Shown: positions 12,501 to 24,264, numbered from the stretch's first letter. The stretch is 64,000 nucleotides of DNA from Bolinopsis microptera (GCF_026151205.1 NC_087079.1:13350445-13414444), one strand, 5' to 3'. Notes: a model not told the origin generated them from the sequence alone. Program-made: numbers and translations.

Positions 12501-15500
12501 ATTGTTCAATTCCCGGCAGTTAGCACAATTACGTGTCCTAAATACTTATCTATAGTATTTTTAGAAAAATCGAGAAGTTTTCAGCATTCACGTCCTTATC
12601 AGCTGATGTACACGCAAGCAAGCGAAAATCAAATTAAAATCCGGCCAAAAATGTCTTATCAGTTTAAGGACGTGGGAAAAAATAATTCTGCTCTGGATTT
12701 CGCAAAAAACTTATAGGAACAGCCCGTACTACTCGTGCCATATGTAGGGTGGATTTCTCCCTGATGTGAAACCTTCAAATAGAGTACCCCGTACGTGACT
12801 TCGTAATCTTAATACATACTCCTCAGAGTACTGTAATATTGGCATGTCTGCCGAATTCTGCCGAATTTAACGAGGGATGAGGGTTAACAAAGCAAGCTAA
12901 GTACATTAATTGTAAAGGAATGATAGTTGTAATTTAAATTACGAGCGGGAACTCGATAGTGAAAAATGTAAAAATGTTTTCACGAATATTGCCATTTTCA
13001 CGACGGTGAAATTTTTTTTGGCACATACCGATTCTCCCAACTATAATTACACAACTGTTCACCCAACTATAAATTAGGTAATAAGTGCACAACCAGTGAC
13101 AAGCTGTAAGATAATTTTCTAACAAAAATCTGGGGCAGAAGAGACAAGAAACTCGTTTAGAGTTGTTCAAAGCAATTCGTCTTCGAGCTGAACAGTGGCT
13201 AGAAGATAACGGCTCGAGGGTAAATACCCTCGGTTCTGCGTTGATTACTAAATCCACCTTTGAGATTGTTCTTGTAGTTTTAGGAGTATGCTAAGGAAAA
13301 TGGAATTTTATTTCTTTGTTATAAATCACGACAGCGTGTTTACATCATATCATATTGTTTTCCTGTCCCATTAGCTCATTTGTCTGACGCAATTTTCCAG
13401 CTAAAATGCCTAATGAATACAGATAAAACCTCAACCGAATGCCAATAAAAACCGTAAATTTGTGGCCACCTATTTCATTATAAATATATTAGTACATCCC
13501 CCTTTTTATAATAAAATAATTGGTTTCACTAAAGCAAATTTCTTTGTAAAATCTGTTTGACGAAGACTCAAATGAGTTATTATCTTTAATGACAGAAGCG
13601 GTCTAAACTTTGCTCTATTTTTTGTTGTCTCAGACCGTTCTTTGCTGGCTTTGCCTTGAATCCTTCTAATCTGCAATTAGCACGGACCCCTGACCAACCC
13701 TCTCAAAGAAAACAAAAGACTGTCTAACAATTTCTCAGCAGCCATAAAATACAGTAATATCAGTGCCACTCTTTTACAGCAACACTTTATAGGTATCACC
13801 TATAAGCAATGAGTCAAGATCGCCCCCATTTATTTGGTACCTGATATTAGCAATATTCTCAGTTTCTTTTCTTCCCACAATCGCAGACATAGATAGTGGA
13901 TTATTCCTTATTGTCACACTCTTAATCACTTACCCCATCAGTTCACCAAAATCCCATGATCTGCAGAAAATTCCCCGAGTAACAATCGATCAAAAAATTA
14001 ATCGACTAGCCCAGTAAATCTTAACTATCATCGATTTGTCGCGCGATTTTCCTTTGCACGGCCTGACGAGAATGGCAGTATAAGAATTAGTATAGTCCAT
14101 TAATTACTGTTTATCGTGTGTTAAAACTGTTTTGCGTTCTGAACTGTGTCGATGAAATGCGTAAGAGAACCCATAATGTAGCAATAGTTGCTGAAATATC
14201 TGCTGATTCATCCGAGTACTCGGTAGTAAAATAAACTGTTGATAACATCAACCACCGTGAAGTGGGGCTCCACTACTGATCTAGGGGAGAATTTGACTGT
14301 TTTGAGGCTGGTCAAAACCAGCACACACGCAGTAAAGACAGTCTGCTCTAACAAGCTTGTGAAATTATTCTCCTGCGTTATCACTTGGCTTAGTCGCTTC
14401 TTGGAACTCATCAGTGCTATTTTATTGCGGTTCAGATAGGGTATTTCCGTGCATGTGTCCTGGTTTCTCAATTTGTCATCCTGTTAGGGTGGTAACCAAA
14501 TCATGTTAGAGTAGGGTACTCAAGATCGCGAGCCAAGACCCTGTTCCTTTGACAAATTTTAGGAGGAATTCGTCCGAGTTATTTTAAGACATCCCTATAC
14601 TGATCAATGATCGCTTGTAAACATCTTTGCAAACAAATTGATTTAATCATATGGTCACCCTCTATTCCTTAGTCGTAGGACTAGCTATTGTTTGCAGTGT
14701 TTCGAGACACGCTGTGCCAGCACCGTCATACTGTGGACTGTAGTATCAGATACTATGTTATAGAGTAATGAGACCTCGACACAATTAATATAGGGCCACA
14801 ACCGGTCACGGTATACGCGTGGATTCTATCATGTGCGTAACGCGCGGGGCACTTTTTCTAACGTCCAGGCTGGATTGTGATATATTTTACGACGCGACGA
14901 GCGCCAGGTAGATGAAATCTAATCCGTCAAGTGTCAAGCGTCCTGTCGCAAGTTGGGTGTGTCAATTAATCCTAGATTCTAACTGTAACCGGAAGTTTGC
15001 GTGAATACTGAATATCCTAACGGAAAGCCGCACTAATACGCTGACCAGTCCTCTAATAGCGATGAGGGGCTGTATTAACTAAGTGCCAACTTACCCGTAA
15101 CTGAGCGAGCCATTTCTTGGAGAGCTTTGGCCGTCCTCTCGCCGTTTTGTGCCAGGACGCGGCAAAGTTGGCGGTCGAAACGTAGTTGTGAGTGACGGCC
15201 ACCGTGTCGGAGACGTTGAGTACAGCATGCCACCATCCCCCAGGTACAAACATCATCTCTCCAGGCCCTTGCAAGCACTCGATCTGAATAAGAGACATTT
15301 TATTTAGTAAGATAATGAAGTGCAAACGTTGATAAGCGAGCAGGTTCAATAGTGCGTAGGCAATGTAGGAATGCAACTTAAGGAAAATGTTGGAGGTTTC
15401 TTTGGTGGACGAGTCTCAACATCATCGTCTTGTATTCCAATGAAATATTTGCACATACAACTTACCTAAAAGTACTTTTCGTAAATCGTCCGAATAGTTC

Positions 15501-18500
15501 TTATAAGTTATTGTGCCTTGACTCGCATAATACTTTGGTAGGATTTATTTTCTTTATTTTCTTGCCTCAGATAATCGTTGAGTACGCTCCTTAATGACTC
15601 ATCAAGCCACTAAGAGAATGAAATAAATAGTCCTAATTATAAGTTGTAATGCATGTACGAGTCTTTCTTGTGATCATCGCACACGTCATTGCACATGCTG
15701 AAAGACTTATTACTGCCTAATTACTAGCTAATATGCCAATTAAAATATGCCCTAGTTATTGCATCTCGAGTTCGAAAGATGGAACAGGCCACACGCTTTT
15801 TAAACTATTTATTAGTAACGAAGAAACCCTTTTTAATAAGATATGTGATATGTTTCTTGGAGACCGTATGATCAAAGGTGTACGACAAATTATGCAGTGT
15901 AAATGCTTGAACGGTAACTGGTCATGACAATTTAGACGAATAACGTTGTCATCTTAATCTTTAAAACCAAGCCAACGATAGGACAAACATATTCCGTGGG
16001 AGATTCGAGCCTATCGATACTCATTTACTAATCAATGATTAGTGTCTAATGTCATGTTAATTAACATATTTTAGGATATGTAATGACGAAAGATACTGCT
16101 AGTGCAATGAATTCAGGAAAATGAGCACCTAACAGCTACTATTGCTTGTGCGTTTGTTTGTTCTTTTTGCGGGATTACGAGAATACCTCACACTTACGGC
16201 ACAAGATGGACGTGGAAGTGAAGACAGCTACAGATACATTCGTGGAAGTTGACCGGAAGATTTCGTACTTGGAATGGTTCATGATCTTAACAGGCCCCTT
16301 TGTCATGCCTCTGTTTGCACCGTTCATTCTATTATGGGGTGTTAAAACCTACTTGGCAAAGAAAAGAAAGCAAAGGATAAGAGCACTTAATGATAAGGCC
16401 ATGTTGGTTGGATTGGGACAATGGGCCTATCGAGTCTCGTGTACCTTTGCCTGTTTTGGACTTTTGCTCTTCACCATGATCAAGACTGGAAGATTCGGAT
16501 GAGAGAACCAAGAAAGATTGAGACCTGAGATGTTTCACACGGAATTTATATTAACACGTGATATCTTCTAAAAACAGGCTGCTGTTTGGCGTGAACTATT
16601 GGACAGAGTATTTGTTCTTCATGATGTTTAAATTATTGTTGTTGTTGAAAATTATGTATTTGATGTGTGACTTTTTGTACCTAAAACTTGAATTGAAAAT
16701 TGGGATTATTTGTGAGGTTTAAGCGTCTTGTTGAAACTTGATAAAAGTCTGTTAAACATATTTATAGTATTGTGTACAGGAAGTCCCAAAAAAGGCGACC
16801 AATTTATTTGTGTTAATAACTCACTTCGGATTAAACCTGACGACTTCTCAAGTCATATGCTATGATGCTCTAAAGATTGTGTAACAAATTTCAGGGCAAA
16901 ACTTTACCAGGCACTGCACTGCTTGGATTTTTAAAGAGCTTATGGCCGTATGGGGCTGCTGCTGAGCAGATTTGCCGTGCACTGCTCAGAATTTGAAACC
17001 GAATCGACTTCAAAAATTTCAAGGCTTTTAATTCAGGAGCTGCGTGGCGATTATGTCATCCACTCTGTCAACAGCTCAGCATCACATGACTATCACTTTG
17101 TGACCAAGAACAAGCCGATAGCATACAAATTATCAGGAAAGTTGGAAAAAGCGTCATGAGGCTACCACATCCTACTCGAATGAACTAGCGGTCTGAAATT
17201 TTTCTCTCGGATCCCGGAGTTCATACCCTAAATAATAAATAACATTTTCAAACCGTTCTTGAGTTATTAACACTGAAAACTTGGTCGCCTTTTTTAAGGA
17301 CACCCTGTATAATGTTACATTTTACCCAAGCGATCAAAAATACATATTCGTCTTTACTCTTTACGAAATAGACCGACTTTATAAAAGATTAAGCTTGTGT
17401 CTAGCATGCAATTGGTTAAAATGCTAGCAACAAAGGCAAGTCAATAAAAGTTTCAATCAATTTTAAATTGTTTAAATAATGCGATGAATCGAGCAGCTGT
17501 GTTCTCTGGCCAGTGGTTTTGTCAGTAGATTAGTCAGAAAAATAAAAGATGGTAATGATATTCCAGAACATCAGCACATCATCTTACAATATCTAAACAG
17601 TGTTTCTTGCTTAACTCGTACGTTCAGTTGATCCTACAGTGCAGTATAGATGGAGGATTACGAGGTTTCAGACAACTCCAATCACGCACAAAGGCAGAAA
17701 GTTGATGAAGTAGAGTACGTGGGAATTGACCGGAAGATATCATGTTTGGAATGGTTCATGATTATAACGGGACCAATTGTTATGCCGCTTTTTGGCCCGT
17801 TCATCCTTTTATTTGGAATTAAAACCTACTTGGCGAAGAAAAGACAGCAGAGAACGAAAGCTATGAGGCACAAAGCTATGTTTGTTGGTTTGGGACAGTG
17901 GGCCTATAGGGTCTCTTGTTGGTTTTGCTCCGTTGCCATTTTGATATTTATGTTAATCAAGTTTAAGAGATTCGGATGAGAAATGTTTACATCACTGGAC
18001 AGATAAAGAAGTTATAATTGTAAAATACATTATATGCGGTCATGTTACATTAACTTTATTCCGTGCTGGATTCAATAAATTATGTGTAACATTGGACACA
18101 TCAAATTATACGGTCGTGTTAAAGTTAGCGTTGATTGATGATTCTGTATTGTATAGACAAATCTAGGGTAACTTTGAATTTGTCTGTGAATTTGTCTGTG
18201 TTTTATTTAACCAACCTAAACTACTGTATTTTAATTTGCCAAATAAAACCTAGCCATCGTGAAAATGAGTGAACATTTAACCGTTACGGTAAGAGGTTAA
18301 ACATTTTCACCGGGGTTGAACATTCCCACCGATAGACAAATTTCAACTCACCGGTTTGCAGTCTTCAGGCCAGTTAGGGTCGTCAGTTTGAGGATGCACA
18401 AATTTGAACCACGTGATAGCTTCGCTGTCTGGCAACTTCTGTTTAAGTAACCACCGAGCTGTATGTGTTGGGAACAATATCCACCTGGAAATTTGATAGT

Positions 18501-21500
18501 AATACATGAGGATTATACTCCATGACAACTTTAAGGTGGGAGGGTAGTGATTTGTCAGTGACCAATCCGGTCCGTCGAAGAATTTATCGGAATCTAATTT
18601 AATCTGATAATTATGATCGGATTTAATACGAAGATTACAACGACGAAGGTGCGCCCCGGCCGCATACATAATTAATTTAATTATATTGATATGATATTAT
18701 GCGCGCAGAAAGCGCGCATAGAAAACCCGCGCAATACTAATATTTTACAGACCGCGCGTTCCAACAAGTATCCTGGGAATTGTCATGTACGATTGACGTC
18801 ACTGAACAAAGTAAGCTAATTTTAGACTTGTTTACTTAAAACGATCGCAATATAAATCACTGTATACTGCTTCGAGAGTTGGTTGAGCTGATGAATTGCA
18901 CGGAAGAACTCACAAAACAACTCCGAATAAATTAAGCCGTTGTTCGGGGTAAAAAATGCCAGGAAAGGACAGGAATAGGTGCTACTGCTAAAATTACAAA
19001 TTTATCGATCTCGAACATTCTTATCTAGAGTCATAAGAGTTTAACCTTTCTCGGACAGTATACCTAAATAACTTATTTAGACTTTGTCTTATGTATATAC
19101 AAACTAATAACTGCAATGTTGCTAAAAATCTTTAATACATCGCTCTCGAACATTCTCGATAATTCTCTACCAGACTACAGATCTTGCGTTATTCTCCATA
19201 TGTATACGCAAACTAATAATTGCAAATACAAATTATGCTAGCTATTTAGTGGTTACTAACCTCTTGTATCCAGATACAAGGGCATTCCAAGCGTGGGTTC
19301 CTAGGGGGTCTATATGTACTGAAGTTCCTGATCTTTTAGGACCAAATACCACCCAACTGAAATTAAAATAGTTCACACAATAAGGAACATTTTGTCAACA
19401 TTCCACTCATTCCAGGGGGAAAATAATGATGAACTCATCGGAATATACGCCTTCAGTTTCCTGTGAGATGTCTTATATTTTTATTTTTATTACATTTTCA
19501 AACCTCATTCTCCATAATACATATGTTAGCACAACATCAATTAATTCGATTTTGCATGTTTTAATCACAGCAGCTTGAATATTTAAAAATAGCATATTAG
19601 GTCCGCAAGGTGGGACCATGTTATTGAAGTAATTCCAATAATTAAAAAAAGATTAAATAAGATATGTGGAAGATGAACACTCCAACATTATTATTAGCTG
19701 TACCGATAAGGTGGTCGCCTCTTCTCCCCGACTAGGCGAAAAAGATCCTCTGCGAAATACTCAGGAACTTTGTAGTCCTCCAAAAACTGGCACTTCTTGC
19801 GGTGCTGAAATTACAAGGATTATAAGACAATTATTTAGTCAATTTATATATTTGTTAGACCCTTACTTTACTTTACCCTTACTTTACTTTACTTTTTTGT
19901 TAGACCCTTACTTTACTTTTACTTTAGCACATACTGTGATAGAATATAGATACTGTAGAACTTTTCCTAAGTAAACAGCACATCCGATGTACAATGTACA
20001 ATGTACAAAGTACATACCAGGTCACAGTGCATACCAGTAAACTTGCTACAATTCCCAAGTCCCAACCAACTAGTTAAATGTACCCAAAGTCAAATCTAAA
20101 ATTGAGTCTAGTAGGAAATAGTCAAAACTCAGATTAGTAATATCAAATTTCAAGTGTATCTAAATTATGGTTGTAGCTTCTATTAGTCAGCAGAGACCTA
20201 CACCAGAGATCTGATGTGAAAAAAATATCTTGGAAATGCGAACAAAATGTTACATATGCCTGTAAAATATAAACAATAGATGTGTTTCAACATTAAACTT
20301 TAACCCTAAAACAGCATGATCTAGAATCTGAGCGGAAATAAAGTTACAATTAGCAAACCTCTCCATAGTTCCCATCAAATACATACAGAGGACTATCGTC
20401 TTTATTACAAGACACGTAATCCTTGTAGTACTTCAACTTGAGTTTCACAGAGTTACCCCGGTTATCTTCACCTACTTTGAAAGATTGGTTCCGGTACTTC
20501 TTGACAAGTTTCTGAAATAAAATTGGCTTAATAACGGTTTGTTATATGTAATATGCGTATAAATTAGCACGAGATCACAAAACCAAAATAAAATAAACAA
20601 ATGGAGTAACTATTTAAAAACTGTGCTGTAGGAAATAATCAATGAAGGTTATTCAAATAATATTATTACATTTATAATTTATATTTAGTCAAAATCGTTA
20701 GAGGAGAGAAATTTTACAGCACAAAGCACTGCTCTCCAGGCTTCACAGTAAAATGAGTTCCGGCAGATATTGAGCCAGGAACTTTGTCAGTATTTTCCAC
20801 AAAAATTACTGGAGACAAATCTATAGACCTCAGGGATTTACAGAAACTGCCAATATGTTTAAAAGTGATGATCTGCTTTAGAAATTACAAGCGTATATAA
20901 GTAATATTATAAAGATTTTTAAGTATATAGCCTGAATTCTCTTGAATATGATAATATAAACGAAACATGTACACAAATGATATGCCCAATTGCTTTGCTC
21001 GCAATTTTCAGCGTTATTACATATTACCTTACTCGACGTATCAACATGTGACCGAATTTGGCTGATTTTGAATCTGCAATATTTGGCAGGTCTCTTAAAA
21101 AGAGAATTATTTGTTACTACTTTATTTTAAAATAAGGTAAACACATCAAAGAGTCGAGTAAGGTAATGTTGAGAGACAGAGCGTGTTATAGCAAGTTGTA
21201 ACGGGGTTGTAACCAGTAGTAACTATAGTAACTACTTGTATTGTAACCAGGAGGACAAATTCAAAAAGTTAAACGGCCCATACTTTCATAGTCCACTTGG
21301 TCATAGCGGGCCAATCTTCCATCAAATGAGTCAACACTATTGGAATTCGTGGTATTTCATACTTGTTTCTGAATTCCTCGCACGACAAAGATCGGGCGTC
21401 AACACGTGGGACTGTGTCGACCACAGGGGGGAGGAGCTTGTCACAGGTTTCGTGGTAGTTGTTCTTTACCCAGTCTTTCTTCTGGTCTTTTAGTTCTGCG

Positions 21501-21754
21501 TGATTATGTTGTTTTGGTTATTGTTTTGTGGATTTTTCAGAATATCACAATACAATCATGGAGTTTGCGATATATTTAACGGTATATAAGAACCAGACAG
21601 AAACAAAGTGTGAAGGGCCTGAACAACAAAATTGTATAATATTCACATGTTTAATTTCCCTTGTAAACATCTTACCTTCCCTAGCTTTATGTCTAGCTCG
21701 GTTTATCCTTTTTAGAGCTCGTGGTGTTAATTCAGGAAAGTCCAACCGCTCCAT
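2386..21754 (-). CDS. JMJD6: JMJD6-type JmjC 2-oxoglutarate/Fe(II) oxygenase, 10 coding exons
   Basis: Seen: coding exons, in gene order, are 21676-21754, 21284-21495, 20359-20511, 19704-19804, 19261-19356, 18352-18484, 15095-15283, 6378-6516, 5465-5637 and 2386-2475. All junctions are GT-AG and all phases agree, giving 454 residues. The start is MERLDFPEL; the first intron splits a Glu codon and leads into the family-like [10 protein letters not shown]. Iron ligands are His196 and Asp198 (HIDPLGT) and His277 (PGGWWH); probable 2-oxoglutarate contacts are Lys213, Thr289 and Asn291. The family: JMJD6 is a nuclear lysyl 5-hydroxylase of splicing factors, with disputed arginine demethylase activity. 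Length and the order of the catalytic core and Ser-rich tail match vertebrate JMJD6. Introns 6 and 7 are large (3.1 and 8.6 kb) and hold nested genes and repeats. Identification is firm; the start codon and UTRs are less certain. Confidence 0.93.
3234..3313. repeat. 16-bp tandem repeat, about 5 copies
   Basis: Five head-to-tail variants of AACTTTGGCGATAAAT occur in JMJD6 intron 9. A related isolated unit lies near 3165. The copies differ at a few positions, so the array is not brand new. Confidence 0.75.
5037..5063. repeat. Poly(G) run of 27
   Basis: An uninterrupted run of 27 G on the plus strand, flanked by CATAT on both sides, lies in JMJD6 intron 9. Homopolymer length may be affected by sequencing error. 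Confidence 0.85.
7586..8332. repeat. 31-bp minisatellite, about 24 copies
   Basis: The unit GGTCCAACTTTACCATTACA followed by GTTTGTTACAA is repeated head to tail about 24 times. Most copies differ only by C/G in TACCATT versus TACGATT or by single-base indels, and the indels cluster in the copies near 7975-8165. The long reading frames here are artefacts of a 31-bp period, which cycles through all three frames. The array lies in JMJD6 intron 7. Confidence 0.95.
9171..9274. repeat. 52-bp tandem duplication
   Basis: Two essentially identical 52-bp copies lie back to back, each starting GCAGGTACTGGGTACC and ending GTCAGAT. They are in JMJD6 intron 7. The near-identity indicates a recent duplication. 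Confidence 0.85.
11661..11836. promoter_or_regulatory. CCAAT-box and E-box cluster in JMJD6 intron 7
   Basis: CCAAT boxes lie at 11661-11665, 11791-11795 and 11832-11836, with CACGTG E-boxes at 11686-11691 and about 11815-11820. The mix of NF-Y and bHLH-type sites resembles a promoter or enhancer. No downstream exon was recognised, so the function is inference. Confidence 0.3.
16206..16502 (+). CDS. Small basic two-helix membrane protein, nested gene A
   Basis: An intronless 98-residue frame lies antisense to JMJD6 inside its intron 6. I do not recognise the family. The start is set at ATG 16206 ([10 protein letters not shown]), because similarity to gene B (17650-17979) begins soon after it. 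Seen: a polar N-terminus, a hydrophobic segment at about 22-46 that includes [15 protein letters not shown], a strongly basic stretch (AKKRKQRIR, 51-60), then [12 protein letters not shown] and a second hydrophobic segment to residue 92, ending KTGRFG. About 70% of 84 aligned residues are identical to gene B, and many nucleotide differences are silent, which supports coding function. Likely a small integral membrane protein; its partners are unknown. Confidence 0.7.
   Translation: MDVEVKTATDTFVEVDRKISYLEWFMILTGPFVMPLFAPFILLWGVKTYLAKKRKQRIRALNDKAMLVGLGQWAYRVSCTFACFGLLLFTMIKTGRFG
16777..17307. mobile_element. Tc1/mariner-like MITE, 531 bp
   Basis: Terminal inverted repeats (left CAGGAAGTCCCAAAAAAGGC, right complement CAGGGTGTCCTTAAAAAAGG) both run into GCGACCAA. 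They are flanked by TA at 16775-16776 and 17308-17309, the target duplication of the IS630/Tc1/mariner superfamily. No transposase is encoded, so it is non-autonomous. It lies between the two nested membrane-protein genes. Confidence 0.8.
17650..17979 (+). CDS. Small basic two-helix membrane protein, nested gene B
   Basis: An intronless 109-residue frame is the paralogue of gene A and lies about 1.15 kb downstream on the same strand, still within JMJD6 intron 6. Seen: a longer polar N-terminus ([16 protein letters not shown]), shared [21 protein letters not shown] and [15 protein letters not shown], a basic loop (61-74), shared [12 protein letters not shown], a second hydrophobic segment at about 90-103 and a KRFG end. 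Both proteins end in RFG directly before the stop. The family is unrecognised. A short upstream leader and absence of introns fit either a small gene family or an old retrocopy that then duplicated. Confidence 0.72.
   Translation: MEDYEVSDNSNHAQRQKVDEVEYVGIDRKISCLEWFMIITGPIVMPLFGPFILLFGIKTYLAKKRQQRTKAMRHKAMFVGLGQWAYRVSCWFCSVAILIFMLIKFKRFG
18352..20511 (-). CDS. JMJD6: JMJD6 cupin core exons 3-6
   Basis: These four exons (20359-20511, 19704-19804, 19261-19356, 18352-18484) encode residues about 98-258. They carry the basic helix ([13 protein letters not shown]), the DDSPLYVFD strand, [20 protein letters not shown], the HxD iron motif and YKRWILFP. Each of these blocks is a recognisable JMJD6 hallmark. 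The 96-bp exon that carries the HxD motif begins mid-codon and rebuilds Arg-Trp exactly, which supports the splice sites. The third iron ligand is encoded about 3 kb downstream, in exon 7 (15095-15283), across the intron that holds two nested genes. Confidence 0.9.
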
Positions 21755-22409
21755 GATTAGTCACAGCTAAATGTTAGTCAAGAAAATATTATGTAGATCA
21801 ATTTGATACAATTTTGAAAGAAAACAATGAAAGTTAGTAAAATTAATAATGTAAACTACATATTAATTTAGTCTGTTGAAGTATAATAACCACCAGTACA
21901 CGAAGAGAGTACATACAGATTATCTAGACTAAGTTGTTACAGTCAAGCAGCCCTTATTTACCGGGGCCAATATGCAAAAAATCATCTGAATTATTCTCAT
22001 TTTACACAATTTCTGTAAAGTTGCAATAATAATCAATCATTTATGTTCTTGAGGAAAGCCAATCTTCGTTCAACTTTAAAACAGGATGAACAGCAGTCAA
22101 AATCAACTAGGACTAACACAATAATATTAGAACATTGTACAATATGGGACACAAATAGATGGCAAAAGTAATATAATAAATCAGGATGCAAAAAGTTTAT
22201 CAGATATTTATTACATCCATTTAAACAATTCAAAGCATGATAGAGTAAATAGGGCTTAAAATGCACAATGTAAATTAAAATATCCCACTTTACCGCGAAC
22301 CCGATTTACTGCAGCTTTTTCCTTTCTTCCAAACTCCACAGTAAATTTCTTATGAAATGCAAATATCAGTGCAGCCTAATTCCATGAAGTGTTATATAAA
22401 CTAAAGGCT

Positions 22410-22991
22410 TCAGTTAAAAAATTCTAAGAAGTTCTTATAATCTAACCAATTTCCTGGTAAACTGTTATTCTCAAAATCAAGAAAGTTCATAAGATTGTGA
22501 CCCAGATTAGGTTTGAAAATAGGATCATAATTTGGGGGATCACTCATAAAATGTCCACTGGCTTTATCAATCATATGACTTCTATCGGAGGAGAAGGTCT
22601 CCAGAAATTCAGAGCCTTCAATGGGTCTAAAGTAATGTCCAGTTAACAAAGCAAACTGTACCCACCCTGGAGGAATTGCTGAGGCAGAGGGTCTAAAACA
22701 TTGAGAAGCATACAAGGCAAGGGGGCAGGGAAATCCCAAGCTTGTATCAAAGTCAAACACACAAGTCTCCGAAGATTTTCTTGCAACCGCAACAACGTGA
22801 TAGTCCCAGCAGACTGGTGTCACATCAGGTTCTTCAGACTTTTGTTGGCACCAGATGACACATTGTTGGCGCGGGTTTGATATGAAAACAGCGTAAACTT
22901 CATCAAACTGATCAGAATACTTTTCAATGAACTTGTAGATGTTCTCTTCACAGTAACAGCCAGTGTACACACAATCTTCAGATTTTATCAT
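22410..22991 (-). CDS. NTAQ1: Protein N-terminal glutamine amidohydrolase (WDYHV motif), intronless
   Basis: A 193-residue single-exon frame. The family: NTAQ1 deamidates N-terminal Gln to Glu, feeding the Arg/N-degron pathway in the cytosol. Seen: the catalytic triad, namely Cys14 in GCYCEENIYK, His65 in the signature CWDYHV and Asp80 in FDFDT. Also present are YAVFISNPRQ, LGFPCPL and the distal FSSDRSHMIDKASG block, all in the order of vertebrate NTAQ1 (about 205 residues). The start at 22991 gives a normal-length N-terminus, with the active-site Cys 14 residues in. It ends about 0.65 kb before the JMJD6 start on the same strand. It has no introns, unlike its multi-exon neighbours and the vertebrate gene. 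No frame damage is seen, so it looks functional. Confidence 0.92.
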   Translation of the reverse strand: MIKSEDCVYTGCYCEENIYKFIEKYSDQFDEVYAVFISNPRQQCVIWCQQKSEEPDVTPVCWDYHVVAVARKSSETCVFDFDTSLGFPCPLALYASQCFRPSASAIPPGWVQFALLTGHYFRPIEGSEFLETFSSDRSHMIDKASGHFMSDPPNYDPIFKPNLGHNLMNFLDFENNSLPGNWLDYKNFLEFFN

Positions 22992-23870
22992 GACAAGCCT
23001 ATTTGAGCATCTACTTTATCTTATTCAGCCTAAAAACAATTTATATAAGGTTTGTTTATATAAAAGCAATTTATACAAGGTATAACAATAATAAACTTGC
23101 TTTGCCATAACATCAAGGAAGCATGATAGAGATAACCTGGTCAGGGTAGTCCACTAATCACCAGATATAACTGGAAGTAAATTCCTCATTTACTATTTTC
23201 GAATTATACTGTTTTGACTGCTCCTGTGGTCATGAAGAACAAACTGCAATTCATATACTGACTAGCTGTGCAGTTGCCGAAGACCTTAGGGACCAAGCCT
23301 CATATCTTCTCAGTGTTGGTAACGAGGTCTCCAGTCTGGGAGATATGGGTACTCTACACTTGGATGTGTAAATGTGTAAATAATGATGACCTCAAGCTAA
23401 GAAGGAAGATCTGTATTTCTACTACAGGGCCCACCCACGCCTAGCTGGGGAGTCTAGTCCTTATATTAGACGGCCAATGCTCTATCCATTGGTATGTATA
23501 AGTAAAATACAATTTTAAGTAAAATACAATTTTTATTTTCCACAGAAGAACCAATACATATTGAATTATAAATATCCGATAATTCCATTAATAATCATTA
23601 AAAGTTGTTTTGTCATTTGTAAAATCAAAAACGAAAAGCCGTACGCTGAACGCCGCGCGCGGCATTTTTTTGCAGCTGCCTAGCTTGTAGCCGCTAACAT
23701 CAAAGCCGCCGCGCGCGCCTAGTGCTGGGGTGCATTCTCATTGACAATTAAACTTGGTCAAAGATATTTATATACAATTCCTAAATTAAATCAATAATCA
23801 TGTTAATATGAGTATTCAACACTACTCGACAACAAATATTTGCCGGCCCATCGACGATTCAGTCAAACAA
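22992..23870. other. Intergenic region upstream of NTAQ1
   Basis: No gene was recognised. The region should contain the NTAQ1 promoter next to 22991 and includes a tRNA-like SINE remnant at about 23420-23492. A GC-rich patch with repeated GCGCGC lies at 23653-23720 within otherwise AT-rich DNA. Confidence 0.5.
23420..23492 (-). repeat. tRNA-like (Arg-TCT type) SINE or pseudogene remnant
   Basis: On the minus strand, CAATGGATAGAGCATTGG followed by a TCTAA anticodon-loop-like segment closely resembles the D arm and anticodon arm of tRNA-Arg(TCT). The T arm (GGCGTGGGTGGGCCC) has lost the GGTTCGA core, so this is not an intact tRNA gene. A tRNA-derived SINE head is the likeliest reading. Confidence 0.4.
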
Positions 23871-23877
23871 AAATCAA

Positions 23878-24264
23878 ATGTTTGCTTTTTCGTTTCGGGA
23901 ACTGTTTGAACTCAGTACTATATCCGACTTATCACTCCATCTGTCAAATTATATGTTTAGAATCATCCATGACAATTGTCCTACAAACTTTATGAACAAA
24001 TTTAGTTACATATCAGGAGGTAGTAGGAGCGGCGAAAGCTGCAACCTATATGTTAATAGATCAACATCACATAAAAACTTTCAATACTTGGGGGCAAAAT
24101 GTTGGAATAATGTTCCAATAGATCTACAAAATCTGCCCGATGTTAAAAGCTTTAGTGATTTGTATAAGAAACAGCTACTCTCATCTATAACAACAGACCC
24201 TAATTATACCGTCGACAATTCATATGACAAATTTTACACTGCAATCATAGTCGACGATAACTAA
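23878..24264 (+). pseudogene. LINE ORF2 C-terminal fragment
   Basis: A 128-residue frame carries the tail seen at the C-terminus of CR1/L2-like LINE proteins: NYMFRIIHDNCP, then FQYLGAKCWNNVPIDLQNLPD and SDLYKKQLL. No reverse transcriptase precedes it, so it is a 5'-truncated insertion. The AT-rich DNA that follows, up to the hAT-like element at 25029, may include its 3' untranslated region. Confidence 0.6.

Larger units (their letters stand above)
6517..15094. other. JMJD6 intron 7 (8.6 kb)
   Basis: This intron separates the exon with the third iron ligand from the Ser-rich tail. It contains a 31-bp minisatellite (7586-8332), a 52-bp tandem duplication (9171-9274), a poly(C) run near 11102-11122 and a CCAAT/E-box cluster (11661-11836). 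I found no convincing protein-coding exon in the rest. Confidence 0.6.

Noticed and set aside
14208-14471. Overlapping short frames on both strands
   Set aside because: They overlap each other antisense and show no family features or splice support.
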